21,072 nucleotides of DNA. It comes from a virus. Both the position numbers and the translations under genes were made by a program. Of the stretch, positions 1-7,553 are shown in pieces (the first letter of the stretch is position 1; every line of letters starts with the position of its first letter). The stretch is taken from positions 1-21,072 of the IMG/VR virus record IMGVR_UViG_3300010153_000154. One strand, written 5' to 3'. The notes beneath the pieces are model-generated. The model worked only from the letters and a program-made list of their open reading frames with translations, was not told the DNA's origin and did not search any database.

Positions 1-469
1 CATGAGAGCAGTCGGATATCCGCATGCCATAATGCCACCCAAACAAGATCATCGGAACCCAGTAGTTGCTGTGCTTGTGTTTCCCCGCAGACTCTAGCAA
101 TACCTTCGCCTCGTTGTGGTTGAACCCCACTATCTCCTTGTGCTCAGGAGGCAGTGCGTCAACCAGCTTGGCTGGGTTCTTGTCAATGTACCCGGAGTCT
201 ACCAAGTAGGAGAAGAACGACCTTAGCCTTGATACATAATTGTTTATTGTGCCTCCCTTAATCTTCTTTCCACTCCTAAGATGCGCGACCCACTTGTAGG
301 TGGTTTCGCTTTTCAATGGATGCAGACTCCTATCAAGGCAGAACTCCGCAAAGCGTAGGAGTGTCATCTCTAGGCACTCTATTGTGTTTGTTGACTTAGT
401 AACCATCTTGAAGGACAGGTACTCGCTTATTAGTTGAGGGAGGTTTTTTGTTTTTCTTTTTCTTTTCAT
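1..469 (-). CDS. Tyrosine recombinase/integrase, N-terminal part (cut by window edge)
   Basis: My own translation from the ATG at 469-467 runs open for 156 codons to the left edge. It begins with a basic stretch (MKRKRKTKN), continues with a helical region typical of the SAM-like core-binding domain of phage integrases (about residues 10-105), then enters the catalytic domain, where FGWHYGMRISDC (about 143-154) matches the box I arginine motif of tyrosine recombinases (R150). The remaining catalytic residues (K, HxxR, H/W, Y) lie outside the window. It would catalyse site-specific strand exchange. It sits directly downstream of a small HTH gene, with only the 17-bp palindromic motif between stop and start, so the two are probably cotranscribed. 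A second, complete and very different tyrosine recombinase lies about 500 bp away on the other strand. Confidence 0.85.
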   Translation of the reverse strand, partial: MKRKRKTKNLPQLISEYLSFKMVTKSTNTIECLEMTLLRFAEFCLDRSLHPLKSETTYKWVAHLRSGKKIKGGTINNYVSRLRSFFSYLVDSGYIDKNPAKLVDALPPEHKEIVGFNHNEAKVLLESAGKHKHSNYWVPMILFGWHYGMRISDCSH

Positions 470-470
470 A

Positions 471-487
471 AAATCTGGGCCAGTTAT
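471..487 (-). promoter_or_regulatory. Palindromic intergenic motif, copy 1
   Basis: AAATCTGGGCCAGTTAT on the plus strand. The core CTGG-G-CCAG is symmetric. It fills the gap between the HTH gene (stop TAA at 486-484 lies inside it) and the left-edge recombinase (ATG at 469-467). It is the only copy outside the 13.5-20.4 kb region. It is likely a protein-binding operator or an RNA element; the sequence alone does not decide. Confidence 0.7.
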
Positions 488-813
488 GAGTTCATTAGCT
501 TGACTAGGTATGGCTTGTTCTTAGCCCTCTCAACATGAGCCATCTTTGGCCCACGCATGAGGTACTTCCTTACGTTGGATTGGTTCAACAGGTCTACCCC
601 GCATGCTCTTGTGAAGGCGCTTATGTGGGAGAGGGGGACTGACCCCCAACTCTTGAGCCTCGAAATCTCCCCGACCCGCTTGACAGTCAGCCCACTAATG
701 CGCGATACCTCTGCGTTCGTAAGGGCTTTCCTGTCCTTCCGTGCCAGAACCCTGCACAAATACGGGGGCAGTCTGTCGAGTTGTTTAACTAGGTTTAAAA
801 TATATTGAGCCAT
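484..813 (-). CDS. Small helix-turn-helix-like protein next to recombinases
   Basis: 109 aa. Residues about 31-60 (LTNAEVSRISGLTVKRVGEI) look like a helix-turn-helix: an alanine in the first helix, a glycine turn, then a basic recognition helix. The C-terminus is basic. The family is not recognised beyond this. Its position between two oppositely oriented tyrosine recombinases suggests a regulator or recombination-directionality factor, by inference. Its start codon faces the plus-strand integrase across a 162-bp divergent gap, so both may share an operator region. Its stop codon overlaps copy 1 of the palindromic motif, which could be its target; that is untested. No Shine-Dalgarno is visible. 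Confidence 0.7.
   Translation of the reverse strand: MAQYILNLVKQLDRLPPYLCRVLARKDRKALTNAEVSRISGLTVKRVGEISRLKSWGSVPLSHISAFTRACGVDLLNQSNVRKYLMRGPKMAHVERAKNKPYLVKLMNS
777..800 (+). repeat. Direct repeat, copy A (integrase promoter region)
   Basis: A 24-bp element matching 949-972 at 20 of 24 positions. The first 12 bases (CGAGTTGTTTAA) and last 8 (GTTTAAAA) are identical. It overlaps the first codons of the HTH gene. A shorter GTTTAAAA match sits near 892. It is a candidate arm-type or regulator-binding site. Confidence 0.5.
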
Positions 814-975
814 AAGTTGTTAGCTATAAGTCATTTAGATTCATATTTATGCCGACCTACGAGTACTGCTGTAAACGCAGTCCTTTATATACGTTTAAAA
901 TCAAATATATACAAGCCAAAAACCCTATATTTTTTATGTTGTTTTACGCGAGTTGTTTAAAGTAGTTTAAAACGC
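814..975. promoter_or_regulatory. Divergent intergenic region between HTH gene and integrase
   Basis: 162 bp without a gene, AT-rich, flanked by divergent starts (813 minus, 976 plus). It contains several TTTAAA palindromes, including GTTTAAAA near 892 and 965, and AT-rich runs at 893-912 and 925-936. No convincing -35/-10 pair could be assigned and no ribosome binding site precedes the integrase ATG. It may hold promoters for both genes and integrase arm-type sites; attP was not identifiable. Confidence 0.5.
949..972 (+). repeat. Direct repeat, copy B (immediately upstream of integrase)
   Basis: Partner of 777-800 (20 of 24 identical), ending 3 bp before the integrase ATG. The position suggests autoregulation of the integrase or a recombinase-binding arm site. 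Confidence 0.5.
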
Positions 976-2109
976 ATGGCCTCACTGGTTACGCATAAAG
1001 GTTCTCCGTTCTGGTATATAGCACACCGTGATAGGGGAGGGAAACGTAAGCATTCTCCGACCAAATTCTACCACGATAAAGCTATGTGGTTAAAGGCATC
1101 AAAGCGGGGCAAAGGTGACAGCAACTTCCAAGACAGGTGGCCAGAGCAGAGACGCAAAGCCAAGGCGCTTTGCTTGAAAGCCACCGCAACTGAAGCGGTG
1201 ACAGCCACGGACGGTAACGCCCTTTGGGCTAAGTGGGTTCCGCAGTTTCTCCATCGTCGATACACTAACCAGTTGACCCTTGGTAAATACTCAAAGCTAT
1301 GGGTGGACATGGAGGTGTTGCTGGGTGATTTGGGTTACTACACCCCGGATCAGATTGGCCCAAGGGAATGGGACAGGTTGGTGGATGCGGTACTGGAAGA
1401 GTGGAGCCGCTGGCGAAGGATGTCCATACAGAAGGGGCCGATATCATTGATGAAGGTTCTTATGGCAGAGGCGTTCCGTCTTGAATACTCCACTAGGAAT
1501 CCGACAGTAGGGTTTACTGTTCCCGGCATTGAGAAGTTTCCCAAAAGGATTATGAGTCAGTTCACGGACAAGGAGCTTAACGCTGTGTGGCGGGAGCTAG
1601 GAGACCGACCGCCTTGGATGACTGTCTCGTTCGCCCTTGGCCTCTATCACGGGGCGAGGATATCAGCGACCAAGCTTGCGCCTTGGCAAGTGGAGGATCA
1701 GCAGATTCATTTCCTTGAGAAGGGGGGAGTCAGGCACTCCGTCCCGATCTCACCTCTGGCTAAGCCTTTCCTTACTGACGTAAGACTACACGGTAACGCT
1801 CTGGATATATCAAACAACACCATGTCCCCAATGTTTAGCAGGGTTTTTAAAAAGCTGCGAATGCCTCATGTATTCCATGACACAAGGGTAACTTGCGTTA
1901 CGAGGATGGCGATAGCTGGTGTCCCGCAACAATTGGCACAGGCATATGTGAACCACTCATCGGCACTCATTCACCGCATCTACATCAATGTCAATCCAGA
2001 GCAGCTTCGTTCTGTTCACAAGAGCCTGACCCCGGCTTACGGGGGTAGACATTGCTTACCCGAAAGTCAGGATTGTTATCCAGAAATTCCACAAGTCGCT
2101 GGAACCTGA
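976..2109 (+). CDS. int: Tyrosine recombinase (phage-type integrase), complete
   Basis: 377 aa. All catalytic landmarks of the lambda-integrase family are visible: box I arginine in LGLYHGARIS (R228), the beta-hairpin lysine in FLEKGG (K249), HxxR in FHDTRVT (H301, R304), the histidine in YVNHSS (H327) and the nucleophilic tyrosine in HRIYI (Y336). Residues 1-80 are a basic N-terminal region (possible arm-binding); about 80-185 form the core-binding domain. It catalyses phage integration/excision by DNA breakage and rejoining through a 3'-phosphotyrosine. It is the only long plus-strand gene in the window. Its last 119 bp, encoding the tail after Y336, are overlapped antisense by the excisionase-like gene. 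No Shine-Dalgarno precedes the ATG. Confidence 0.93.
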   Translation: MASLVTHKGSPFWYIAHRDRGGKRKHSPTKFYHDKAMWLKASKRGKGDSNFQDRWPEQRRKAKALCLKATATEAVTATDGNALWAKWVPQFLHRRYTNQLTLGKYSKLWVDMEVLLGDLGYYTPDQIGPREWDRLVDAVLEEWSRWRRMSIQKGPISLMKVLMAEAFRLEYSTRNPTVGFTVPGIEKFPKRIMSQFTDKELNAVWRELGDRPPWMTVSFALGLYHGARISATKLAPWQVEDQQIHFLEKGGVRHSVPISPLAKPFLTDVRLHGNALDISNNTMSPMFSRVFKKLRMPHVFHDTRVTCVTRMAIAGVPQQLAQAYVNHSSALIHRIYINVNPEQLRSVHKSLTPAYGGRHCLPESQDCYPEIPQVAGT

Positions 2110-2254
2110 ACACTCTGGCCCCTCCAATATTCGCAGCCTTCTTGAGCGCACTGACATACGCCTTGCTCACTCCGAGTATCGACGCAGCCTTGCTTGTGTT
2201 GGTGAACAGGGGAACCGTCACCGTGCCTTCTTCATTTGTAACTTCTATGCTCAT
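1991..2254 (-). CDS. Excisionase-like helix-turn-helix protein
   Basis: 87 aa. Residues about 20-60 have the layout of small phage excisionases or MerR/AlpA-like winged HTH: SKAASILGVSKAYVSALKKA (first helix, turn, recognition helix), a basic strand (ARVFRF), then an amphipathic helix (QRLVEFLDN). Role by inference: DNA bending and directionality control for the adjacent integrase. It is last in the minus-strand replication operon and overlaps the preceding 50-aa gene by 23 bp, suggesting translational coupling. The C-terminal ~40 codons run antisense through the integrase tail, so the two genes converge with a 119-bp overlap. It resembles the upstream 50-aa protein and is probably a paralogue. 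Confidence 0.75.
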   Translation of the reverse strand: MSIEVTNEEGTVTVPLFTNTSKAASILGVSKAYVSALKKAANIGGARVFRFQRLVEFLDNNPDFRVSNVYPRKPGSGSCEQNEAALD

Positions 2255-2384
2255 TCAAAAAATTCCTTAACCATTGTAAACGAAAACGCTTTAACCCTGC
2301 TATCCCTACAAGTTTCTTGATACGTCTTAACTCTTCTAGGGATATGTTTAGCTCCCTCACTGCCTCAGTATTTGTAATAAACAT
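2232..2384 (-). CDS. Small HTH protein, paralogue of the excisionase-like protein
   Basis: 50 aa, ATG at 2384-2382, TGA at 2234-2232. EAVRELNISLEELRRIKKLV, then AGLKRFRLQWLRNFLNEH, lines up with the excisionase-like neighbour (KAASILGVSKAYVSALKKAA, then GGARVFRFQRLVEFLDNN), sharing the same helix-turn-helix, basic strand, amphipathic helix order. It begins 3 bp after the DnaB stop codon and overlaps the next gene by 23 bp, which supports it as a real operon member. It is probably a DNA-binding recombination factor or regulator. It could instead be a degenerating duplicate. Confidence 0.65.
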   Translation of the reverse strand: MFITNTEAVRELNISLEELRRIKKLVGIAGLKRFRLQWLRNFLNEHRSYK

Positions 2385-2387
2385 TTA

Positions 2388-3719
2388 TTAAACCGCCTCA
2401 GCTACTGGGACTGCCAATGTCCCAGACTCAAAACGGGTGAACTCCTTGAAGAAAATAAACGGGAACCTTACCCCGCTAGTACCATCCCTGTTCTTGTCAA
2501 TAGATACCCAGACTGGAACCCCCACGGAATTGTCATCTGTTTTGTAGTCAGGGTCTTTGTACAAGAAGGTCACAAGGTCTGCGTCTTGCTCAATCGAGCC
2601 GCTATCACGAAGATCCGAACACCTCGGTTTTCTCTCGGCAATCTCTGCTGATCGGTTGATCTGGCTCAGCAAAAGGATGGGTATGTCCAAGTCTTTAGCC
2701 AACGCCTTGCAGCCACTAGAAATTTCTGTGACCTCATCGTTGCGAGTCCCCTTGCTCTTAGTGCTTCGTATGAGTTGGAGGTAGTCCACTACGAGTAGCT
2801 CAATATCATGCTGGGATTTCATTCGCCTTGCCGAGGCCGCGATCTGCTGCACCGTCAACCCGCTTCTGTCGTCAATGTGTAGGGGCGCGGCTGCTACTGT
2901 GCTCGCGGCCCTGCTAAGGTCGTCAATTCGCCCAGCCCAACTTTCCTTGGGGCATCTGGCCTGTGTGTGGATCATTCGCTGGATCAGGGCATCGGCTGAC
3001 ATTTCCAAACTGAACACGCCAACAGGCTTCCGTTGGTCAACGGCAACGTGACGCGCCACGTTCATGGCGAAGCTCGTCTTACCCACGCTTGGTCTCGCAG
3101 CTACCACTATAATGTTAGCTGGCTGGAGTCCTTTAATTGTACGGTCGATGTCATGCCACCCAGTCATAAGCCCATAGTTATTAGCTGGGTCATCGATACT
3201 GTACTGTAGCTTCTGGAGGTAGTCCGTCACCATGACAGACGTAGACCGTTCACCTTTCTGTGCTTGGTCTTGGGCGATAGACATAACCTTACGCTGCGTA
3301 ATGTCTAGCGCGTCCTCTCCGCTTTGGTTGTTCTGCGCTTCATACACGGCGTCTTTCCCTGCAAGTATTAAACTTCGCCTGACATGGTAATCTCTTAGTG
3401 CGTCTGCATAGGTTGGGTAGTTAATAGCCGAGGCTGCTTGATCGGTTAAGGACAACGCAAAGACTATGCCACCTATCTCATCCAGTTTGCCTTTCTTTTT
3501 AAGGTGATCTGTTAATGTATTCTCATCCACCGCCATGCTTGTGTTCACCAACTCGATGATCGAATTGAAGACAGTTTTGGTTCTAGTGGAGAAGAAGTAT
3601 TCCGCTACATTTTTATGTTCAGATATTACATTAGGTATCACCTCGTCAGGAGATAAAATCATGCAGCCCAGCAGGGCTTTCTCCATTTCTTCGTTATTTG
3701 GTAGGGTTTCTATGCTCAT
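2388..3719 (-). CDS. dnaB: DnaB-family replicative DNA helicase
   Basis: 443 aa, close to the usual DnaB length. Residues 6-150 match the N-terminal DnaB domain (NNEEMEKALLGCMI). The RecA-fold motor follows: Walker A ARPSVGKTS at 208-216 (K214), catalytic Glu in FSLEMS (E239), Walker B LLVVDYLQL (D312), and the DnaB signature around SQINRSAE and SDLRDSGSIEQDAD with arginine finger candidate R371. It unwinds DNA 5'-3' as a hexamer at the phage fork. No separate helicase loader or primase is recognisable in the window. The gene overlaps the upstream nuclease by 26 bp, and the start MSIETLP is the only reasonable one. Confidence 0.97.
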   Translation of the reverse strand: MSIETLPNNEEMEKALLGCMILSPDEVIPNVISEHKNVAEYFFSTRTKTVFNSIIELVNTSMAVDENTLTDHLKKKGKLDEIGGIVFALSLTDQAASAINYPTYADALRDYHVRRSLILAGKDAVYEAQNNQSGEDALDITQRKVMSIAQDQAQKGERSTSVMVTDYLQKLQYSIDDPANNYGLMTGWHDIDRTIKGLQPANIIVVAARPSVGKTSFAMNVARHVAVDQRKPVGVFSLEMSADALIQRMIHTQARCPKESWAGRIDDLSRAASTVAAAPLHIDDRSGLTVQQIAASARRMKSQHDIELLVVDYLQLIRSTKSKGTRNDEVTEISSGCKALAKDLDIPILLLSQINRSAEIAERKPRCSDLRDSGSIEQDADLVTFLYKDPDYKTDDNSVGVPVWVSIDKNRDGTSGVRFPFIFFKEFTRFESGTLAVPVAEAV

Positions 3720-4074
3720 TTTTTCTTATGCTTTCATCTAGTTCTCTGGTTAATCTCATAAAGTCCGAGAAGGACAGGCAGATTAACCACTCTGCGTTGT
3801 TCTTCTTAAATCCGTAGACGGGCATCTGTCCGGGCTGGGAGTCCCTTGCCGCCTGTTCATAGCCCTCTCTTGTAGCACCCTTCTGCCTGTTCTTTACCTC
3901 GAAATGAAAAGCACTAAGGTCTTCGCAAATAATGTCGGGCGCTACAGTTCCGCCAGCATCACGGCCAGCATTCTGGCATCCCCGCATGGTGCATGTATCC
4001 CACCCTTCGTCCTTCAACATTGAAGCGAACTCCCTTTCTGATCGCGCACCCTTTTGCCTTGAGTTAATGCTCAT
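3694..4074 (-). CDS. Small PD-(D/E)XK nuclease, Holliday junction resolvase-like
   Basis: 126 aa. GARSEREFASMLKDEGW at 9-25 (E14), APDIIC at 45-50 (D47) and FHFEVKNRQKG at 56-66 (E59, K61) form the E...D...ExK pattern of Hjc-like resolvases and related PD-(D/E)XK nucleases. Expected role: Mg-dependent cleavage of branched recombination or replication intermediates. An Arg/Cys/Gly-containing stretch at 30-42 sits between the motifs, as in resolvases. The gene overlaps its upstream neighbour by 4 bp (ATGA) and dnaB by 26 bp. It may instead be a VRR-like or other endonuclease; the fold is clearer than the substrate. Confidence 0.75.
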   Translation of the reverse strand: MSINSRQKGARSEREFASMLKDEGWDTCTMRGCQNAGRDAGGTVAPDIICEDLSAFHFEVKNRQKGATREGYEQAARDSQPGQMPVYGFKKNNAEWLICLSFSDFMRLTRELDESIRKNEHRNPTK

Positions 4075-4649
4075 AAATCCCAGATTAGTTTAGGCAGTGG
4101 ATGCAACAAGCTGTAACCCAGTACATGTGCTCCATTAAAAACACCACTGGTTGCAACCTTGCCATCCAGTTCGTCATCGGTGGCCCATCCCATTATGTGG
4201 CATAGAGCGCAGTTCTTCTTTAACTCAACAAGGACTAGGCAGTATGTCCAATCGGGCTTCCGCTCCCTCGGCCTAATGACCAACGAGTATTCCCGTGGGT
4301 CTTTGTGGCTCTTAATCCTTGTACCCTTTACGTCCATGCGAAGGCCCGGTAGATCGTATCCCTCATCCCCCTTGTCAGGAGTCTGCATGCAGTTCCAGCG
4401 TTGTATTCGGTACAGTTGATCTGTCCCTGTCATGTAGGTGGTGATTGCAAGCTGGGATATTTGGCCCGTCACTTGGTCGTGGTACAATCGGTTGATGCGA
4501 TCCTCTAATGTATGGTCAGGTATCTGGCTCCCAGTCTTACCCCTCTTCACAATCTTTGGCATGAAGTGCTCGACCAATTCGTTCGCCTTTCCTAGAGCTA
4601 AGTCCACTCTATGCTCGTCCAACCTTATAGTGGGATAAGGGTCTGTCAT
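4071..4649 (-). CDS. Putative PD-(D/E)XK-type nuclease of unknown family
   Basis: 192 aa. The central segment GYDLPGLRMDVKGTRIKS (97-114) places an acidic residue (D99), then D106-V-K108 on a predicted strand, the arrangement of a PD-(D/E)XK active site. A helix with GQISQLAITTYMTG (62-75) precedes it, as in other members of the fold. A later stretch (WTYCLVLVEL) looks like a core beta strand. The gene sits between two other PD-(D/E)XK-like genes with 4-bp overlaps on both sides, so the operon context supports a role in DNA processing. The specific family is not recognised, and the assignment rests on one motif plus context. Confidence 0.55.
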   Translation of the reverse strand: MTDPYPTIRLDEHRVDLALGKANELVEHFMPKIVKRGKTGSQIPDHTLEDRINRLYHDQVTGQISQLAITTYMTGTDQLYRIQRWNCMQTPDKGDEGYDLPGLRMDVKGTRIKSHKDPREYSLVIRPRERKPDWTYCLVLVELKKNCALCHIMGWATDDELDGKVATSGVFNGAHVLGYSLLHPLPKLIWDL

Positions 4650-5749
4650 TGTACTCGCATCAGGCTTGGCTTGGCTTGAGTCGTTGCAACAACTGCATCG
4701 TATTCAGCCTGACTCAGCATCTCCCCAATGGTTCCCCTGTCCCCCACCAGCTTCTTATATCTCCCGGTCGTAACGGAACAAGATTTAAGGAACTCTTCCG
4801 TACTCACCCCAGCCTTACGGGCCACAGCAAATGCCTTGGACGTACTGGACACTCGGCTAATGGCTCGACCACTCTTAACCTTCCAGCCTGTGATTGCAGC
4901 GTTATCCTTCTTTAAAAGCTCCCTCGCCTCCGCAGCCCTAGAGTCGTATGCGGCTACAGTTTTATCCCTAGCTTCCTTTAACTTGGACATAACGCCAGCC
5001 CTGTCCGACGCTGACATGTCCTCAAGTGGGCCAGCGTCATCGCCTAGCGCGTTATCAACGCGCCAGCTTGCAGCTTTACAAAACGACACAGCATCGCACC
5101 ACTTGCATGCCTTCTCGCTAGGGTAAAGCTGGGCGTGTTTGCTGCTGCCAAGGCTGACAATTCTCAGCAGTTTCCGACGAGCACTAGCCAGTTCCTCTAA
5201 GCTAAACACATGACACACCAACTTACCATAAGGTGACTCAGGTTGGGCGAAGCAGTAGCGCACAGGGTAGCCGGGGTTGTGGTGGTCGTGGAAAAGCACA
5301 GACTCAGCCATCGCTTGCCAGTTACCATTGGCGTCTTCTTGACCCATCCCTGTTTTATAGTTGATGACCACCGATTCGCCGTTAAGTTTATCGATACCGC
5401 CAACGTCCAGCTTACCAGAGAACAGCTTGTCGCCATCACTCCAGACGTACCACATTCGCTCCTCTCGTATGATGGGGTCGCAGTCATGTAGCAGTATGGA
5501 GTCGAACTCTTTCAGTTCATCAGCTACGACCTGTTCTTCGGGGGACAACACCACATCATCACCCTCCATGTGGGCGTGGATTCTGGTTCCACGTTCTGCC
5601 ATAGGGCTACTGGGTTGCGGCGGGGCTTGGCTTTCCATTTGGAAAGAACCCGGACACAGGGCGAGTCTTGATAGGCCAGAAGCTGACGGCTTCCCCCCTC
5701 TCTCGTCGAAGACTTCTTCAATAACTGCTTGTACTTCTGCTTCTGGCAT
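4646..5749 (-). CDS. DUF2800-like phage RecB/Cas4-type exonuclease, possibly altered active site
   Basis: 367 aa. Features of the DUF2800/RecB-like phage nuclease family: N-terminal SASGLSRLALCPGSF (22-36), a helix with ERGTRIHAHME (52-62), GKLDVGGID (112-120, D115), then VVINYKTGMG (127-136), and a cysteine cluster ending in ACKWCDAVSFCKA that together with C32 could hold a metal or Fe-S centre as in Cas4/AddB. The lysine of the (D/E)xK motif is K132, but the position usually Asp is Asn (N130), so activity may be lost or supported by other residues. The Sak4-like ATPase lies immediately upstream, consistent with an exonuclease-annealase recombination pair. The C-terminal third is charged and unassigned. 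Confidence 0.8.
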   Translation of the reverse strand: MPEAEVQAVIEEVFDERGGKPSASGLSRLALCPGSFQMESQAPPQPSSPMAERGTRIHAHMEGDDVVLSPEEQVVADELKEFDSILLHDCDPIIREERMWYVWSDGDKLFSGKLDVGGIDKLNGESVVINYKTGMGQEDANGNWQAMAESVLFHDHHNPGYPVRYCFAQPESPYGKLVCHVFSLEELASARRKLLRIVSLGSSKHAQLYPSEKACKWCDAVSFCKAASWRVDNALGDDAGPLEDMSASDRAGVMSKLKEARDKTVAAYDSRAAEARELLKKDNAAITGWKVKSGRAISRVSSTSKAFAVARKAGVSTEEFLKSCSVTTGRYKKLVGDRGTIGEMLSQAEYDAVVATTQAKPSLMRVQ

Positions 5750-5753
5750 TGTG

Positions 5754-6692
5754 TTATTTCGTGTTGCATTGTGCCACCACAGATGCCAAAAAAACAGTAG
5801 GTGATCCTATGATTTTCCCTGCGTACTCAGGGGACATGTCCAACCAGCCCTCGCCTTCTTGTATCTGGCCTTTAACTGTCAGGAACTTGATGACCATTGC
5901 CTCTTTTCCAGCGAACAATTTACTCAGCACACCGACCACCTTGTCAGGTATTTTTGTGGCAACCTTTGGCTTGGGCGCTGGCTTTACCTTTTCTTTAGGC
6001 TTCTCCAGCTTGGGTGCAGCAGCTTCACCGCCGCCTAGCCAACGCTTAATAATCTTGGCCAGTTCCTCCATCGGCTGGGCAAACAGTTCGCCTGACAACT
6101 CAGGGCATCGTGACTTCTCTATAGTCATGTTGTTCTGGCCGTCCATTGTGGCGAAGATATCGAACTCGTAGTCAACTCCATCCCGTTGGATGGATGCCAT
6201 ACCCGTCTTGGTCACGGTTGTCTTACCGCGCTCATCCCGTGTCTGTTCATAGGAAACCTTGCGGCGCATTGTACATATAACGTGGCCGGGGTACTTCAGT
6301 ATAGCGTCCATGAGCTTGTCCTGTAGTGGTGTCACCTTGGCCCATGCGTTGAAAGACTTCCCAGCTTTCGACACTTGATCCAACGCGCCGTCCTTGCCTT
6401 GCCATGCGTGACTCAATGAATCTATCACCACGGTTTCGATCCCAGCCTCGGCTGCTTCAGCCAAGGCATCGATGTATTTCTGTGGATGAAACGAGTCCAG
6501 ATTGCACACCAAGAACGGCCACTTAGTAGAATAGATTTCAGAGCTTGATCGCTCGGTGTCTATTACTGCTGTACTATTACCCAGTAACGATGCCAGCCCC
6601 AGACTGGTGTATGTCTTCCCGCTGCCAGATACCCCGGCTACGGCCATTCTTAGTTTACGCTCAGCGCGTTTTGCTTCCTTGAACAATGCCAT
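5754..6692 (-). CDS. Sak4-like phage RecA-fold ATPase (AAA_24), recombination
   Basis: 312 aa. The RecA-type core shows Walker A GVSGSGKT (20-27), an acidic strand TAVIDTERSS (41-50), Walker B TVVIDSLSHAW (87-97, D91) and polar strands around VICTMRRK, the layout of phage nucleotide-binding AAA_24/Sak4 proteins. Sak4 proteins promote single-strand annealing with a partner SSB, although no SSB is evident here. A proline/lysine-rich linker (about 225-245) joins a C-terminal domain of about 65 residues not found in minimal Sak4. It lies 4 bp upstream of the DUF2800-like nuclease and 1 bp downstream of the RHH gene, in the recombination/replication operon. Confidence 0.85.
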   Translation of the reverse strand: MALFKEAKRAERKLRMAVAGVSGSGKTYTSLGLASLLGNSTAVIDTERSSSEIYSTKWPFLVCNLDSFHPQKYIDALAEAAEAGIETVVIDSLSHAWQGKDGALDQVSKAGKSFNAWAKVTPLQDKLMDAILKYPGHVICTMRRKVSYEQTRDERGKTTVTKTGMASIQRDGVDYEFDIFATMDGQNNMTIEKSRCPELSGELFAQPMEELAKIIKRWLGGGEAAAPKLEKPKEKVKPAPKPKVATKIPDKVVGVLSKLFAGKEAMVIKFLTVKGQIQEGEGWLDMSPEYAGKIIGSPTVFLASVVAQCNTK

Positions 6693-6693
6693 G

Positions 6694-6879
6694 TTATTTA
6701 TGTGGTTTGTGGTTTGGATTTAAATCCTTTGTTATCAACCCAAGCATGTACTGGTTAACTGTAACCCCGCCCTCATCAGCCATCCTTTCCAGTGCCAAGG
6801 CTTCATCAACGTCTAGCTCTATGTCTAGTTGTGTATTGACTGCATTGGGTGGGGCATCACCGGGATAAGAAGAACTCAT
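6694..6879 (-). CDS. Small ribbon-helix-helix-like protein
   Basis: 61 aa from ATG 6879-6877. This start is preferred over the in-frame ATG at 6894 because AAGGAGG lies just upstream and the ATG overlaps the previous stop (ATGA). After an acidic/polar N-terminus comes a strand (LDIELDVD), a helix (ALALERMADEGG), and a second helix (VNQYMLGLITKDL), the order of Arc/CopG ribbon-helix-helix DNA-binding domains. The strand is acidic rather than basic, so DNA binding is uncertain; it could be an antitoxin-like or protein-binding variant. It is cotranscribed with the Sak4-like gene. Confidence 0.6.
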   Translation of the reverse strand: MSSSYPGDAPPNAVNTQLDIELDVDEALALERMADEGGVTVNQYMLGLITKDLNPNHKPHK

Positions 6880-7553
6880 CGAACCTCCTTCCAATTAGGG
6901 GTGTGTGTTGATGTGTAATCCTTTAGCGTCAAATTTATTTTATCCACCAGACCTTCGTTGACAATGGAATACCATTCGGGCTGTTCAGTTACCCATTGCA
7001 ACACATCCAAGTGAAACGCATTTATGGCGTACTCTAGGAGTTTTTCTGTCAGGCTAGGATTCCACTCTCTAAAAGGAAACCCGTTTGGCCTGTCTGGGTT
7101 TATGGTCAGCGCGGATTCCAAATAGTTTGTGTGGCCAGTTATGAATCCCATGAACACTCTCTCGGTTTCGTTTCTCCAATTGAGTTTATTTTTTTGAACC
7201 TTGAGTAGTTCATGCTGGTCATCTATCGTCGCCAAATGCGAATTCTCTCGCAAGCCAGCCCGATTAACCTCGGCCTTGAGTTTTAGGTTCTCACTTTCCA
7301 AGAAAGAAACCTTCGCTTTAGTTTCCCAGAACCAGTACCCGCTATGGTATTTTCCATAGGAGGCACTCGCTCCCCACTGTGCCAGCGATAATGCCAAGCC
7401 GATTATCACAGCCGTTCTTAGGGTGAGTTGTCTTCTTGCTCCCCTTGCCGCTGCTGCTGCGTTTTCGCACAGGGAATATTTTGCTTCTCCTTGTTGTTCA
7501 GCCAACCCCACGATGGCCGAATCATCTACTGCTTCGATACTATCCTTTTTCAT
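6876..7553 (-). CDS. Single-pass membrane protein with coiled coil, unknown function
   Basis: 225 aa. A cytoplasmic N-terminus of about 43 residues ends with Arg-rich RGARRQ, followed by one hydrophobic segment (about 46-63, TAVIIGLALSLAQWGASA) and a charged, Leu-heptad region (about 80-125, ESENLKLKAEV) likely to form a coiled coil. The remainder is soluble with aromatic residues. The topology suggests N-in/C-out with the coiled coil outside. No family is recognised. It sits between two RHH-type genes and overlaps the next start by 4 bp. Candidate roles include anchoring of replication or superinfection control, but nothing in the sequence decides. Confidence 0.7.
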   Translation of the reverse strand: MKKDSIEAVDDSAIVGLAEQQGEAKYSLCENAAAAARGARRQLTLRTAVIIGLALSLAQWGASASYGKYHSGYWFWETKAKVSFLESENLKLKAEVNRAGLRENSHLATIDDQHELLKVQKNKLNWRNETERVFMGFITGHTNYLESALTINPDRPNGFPFREWNPSLTEKLLEYAINAFHLDVLQWVTEQPEWYSIVNEGLVDKINLTLKDYTSTHTPNWKEVR

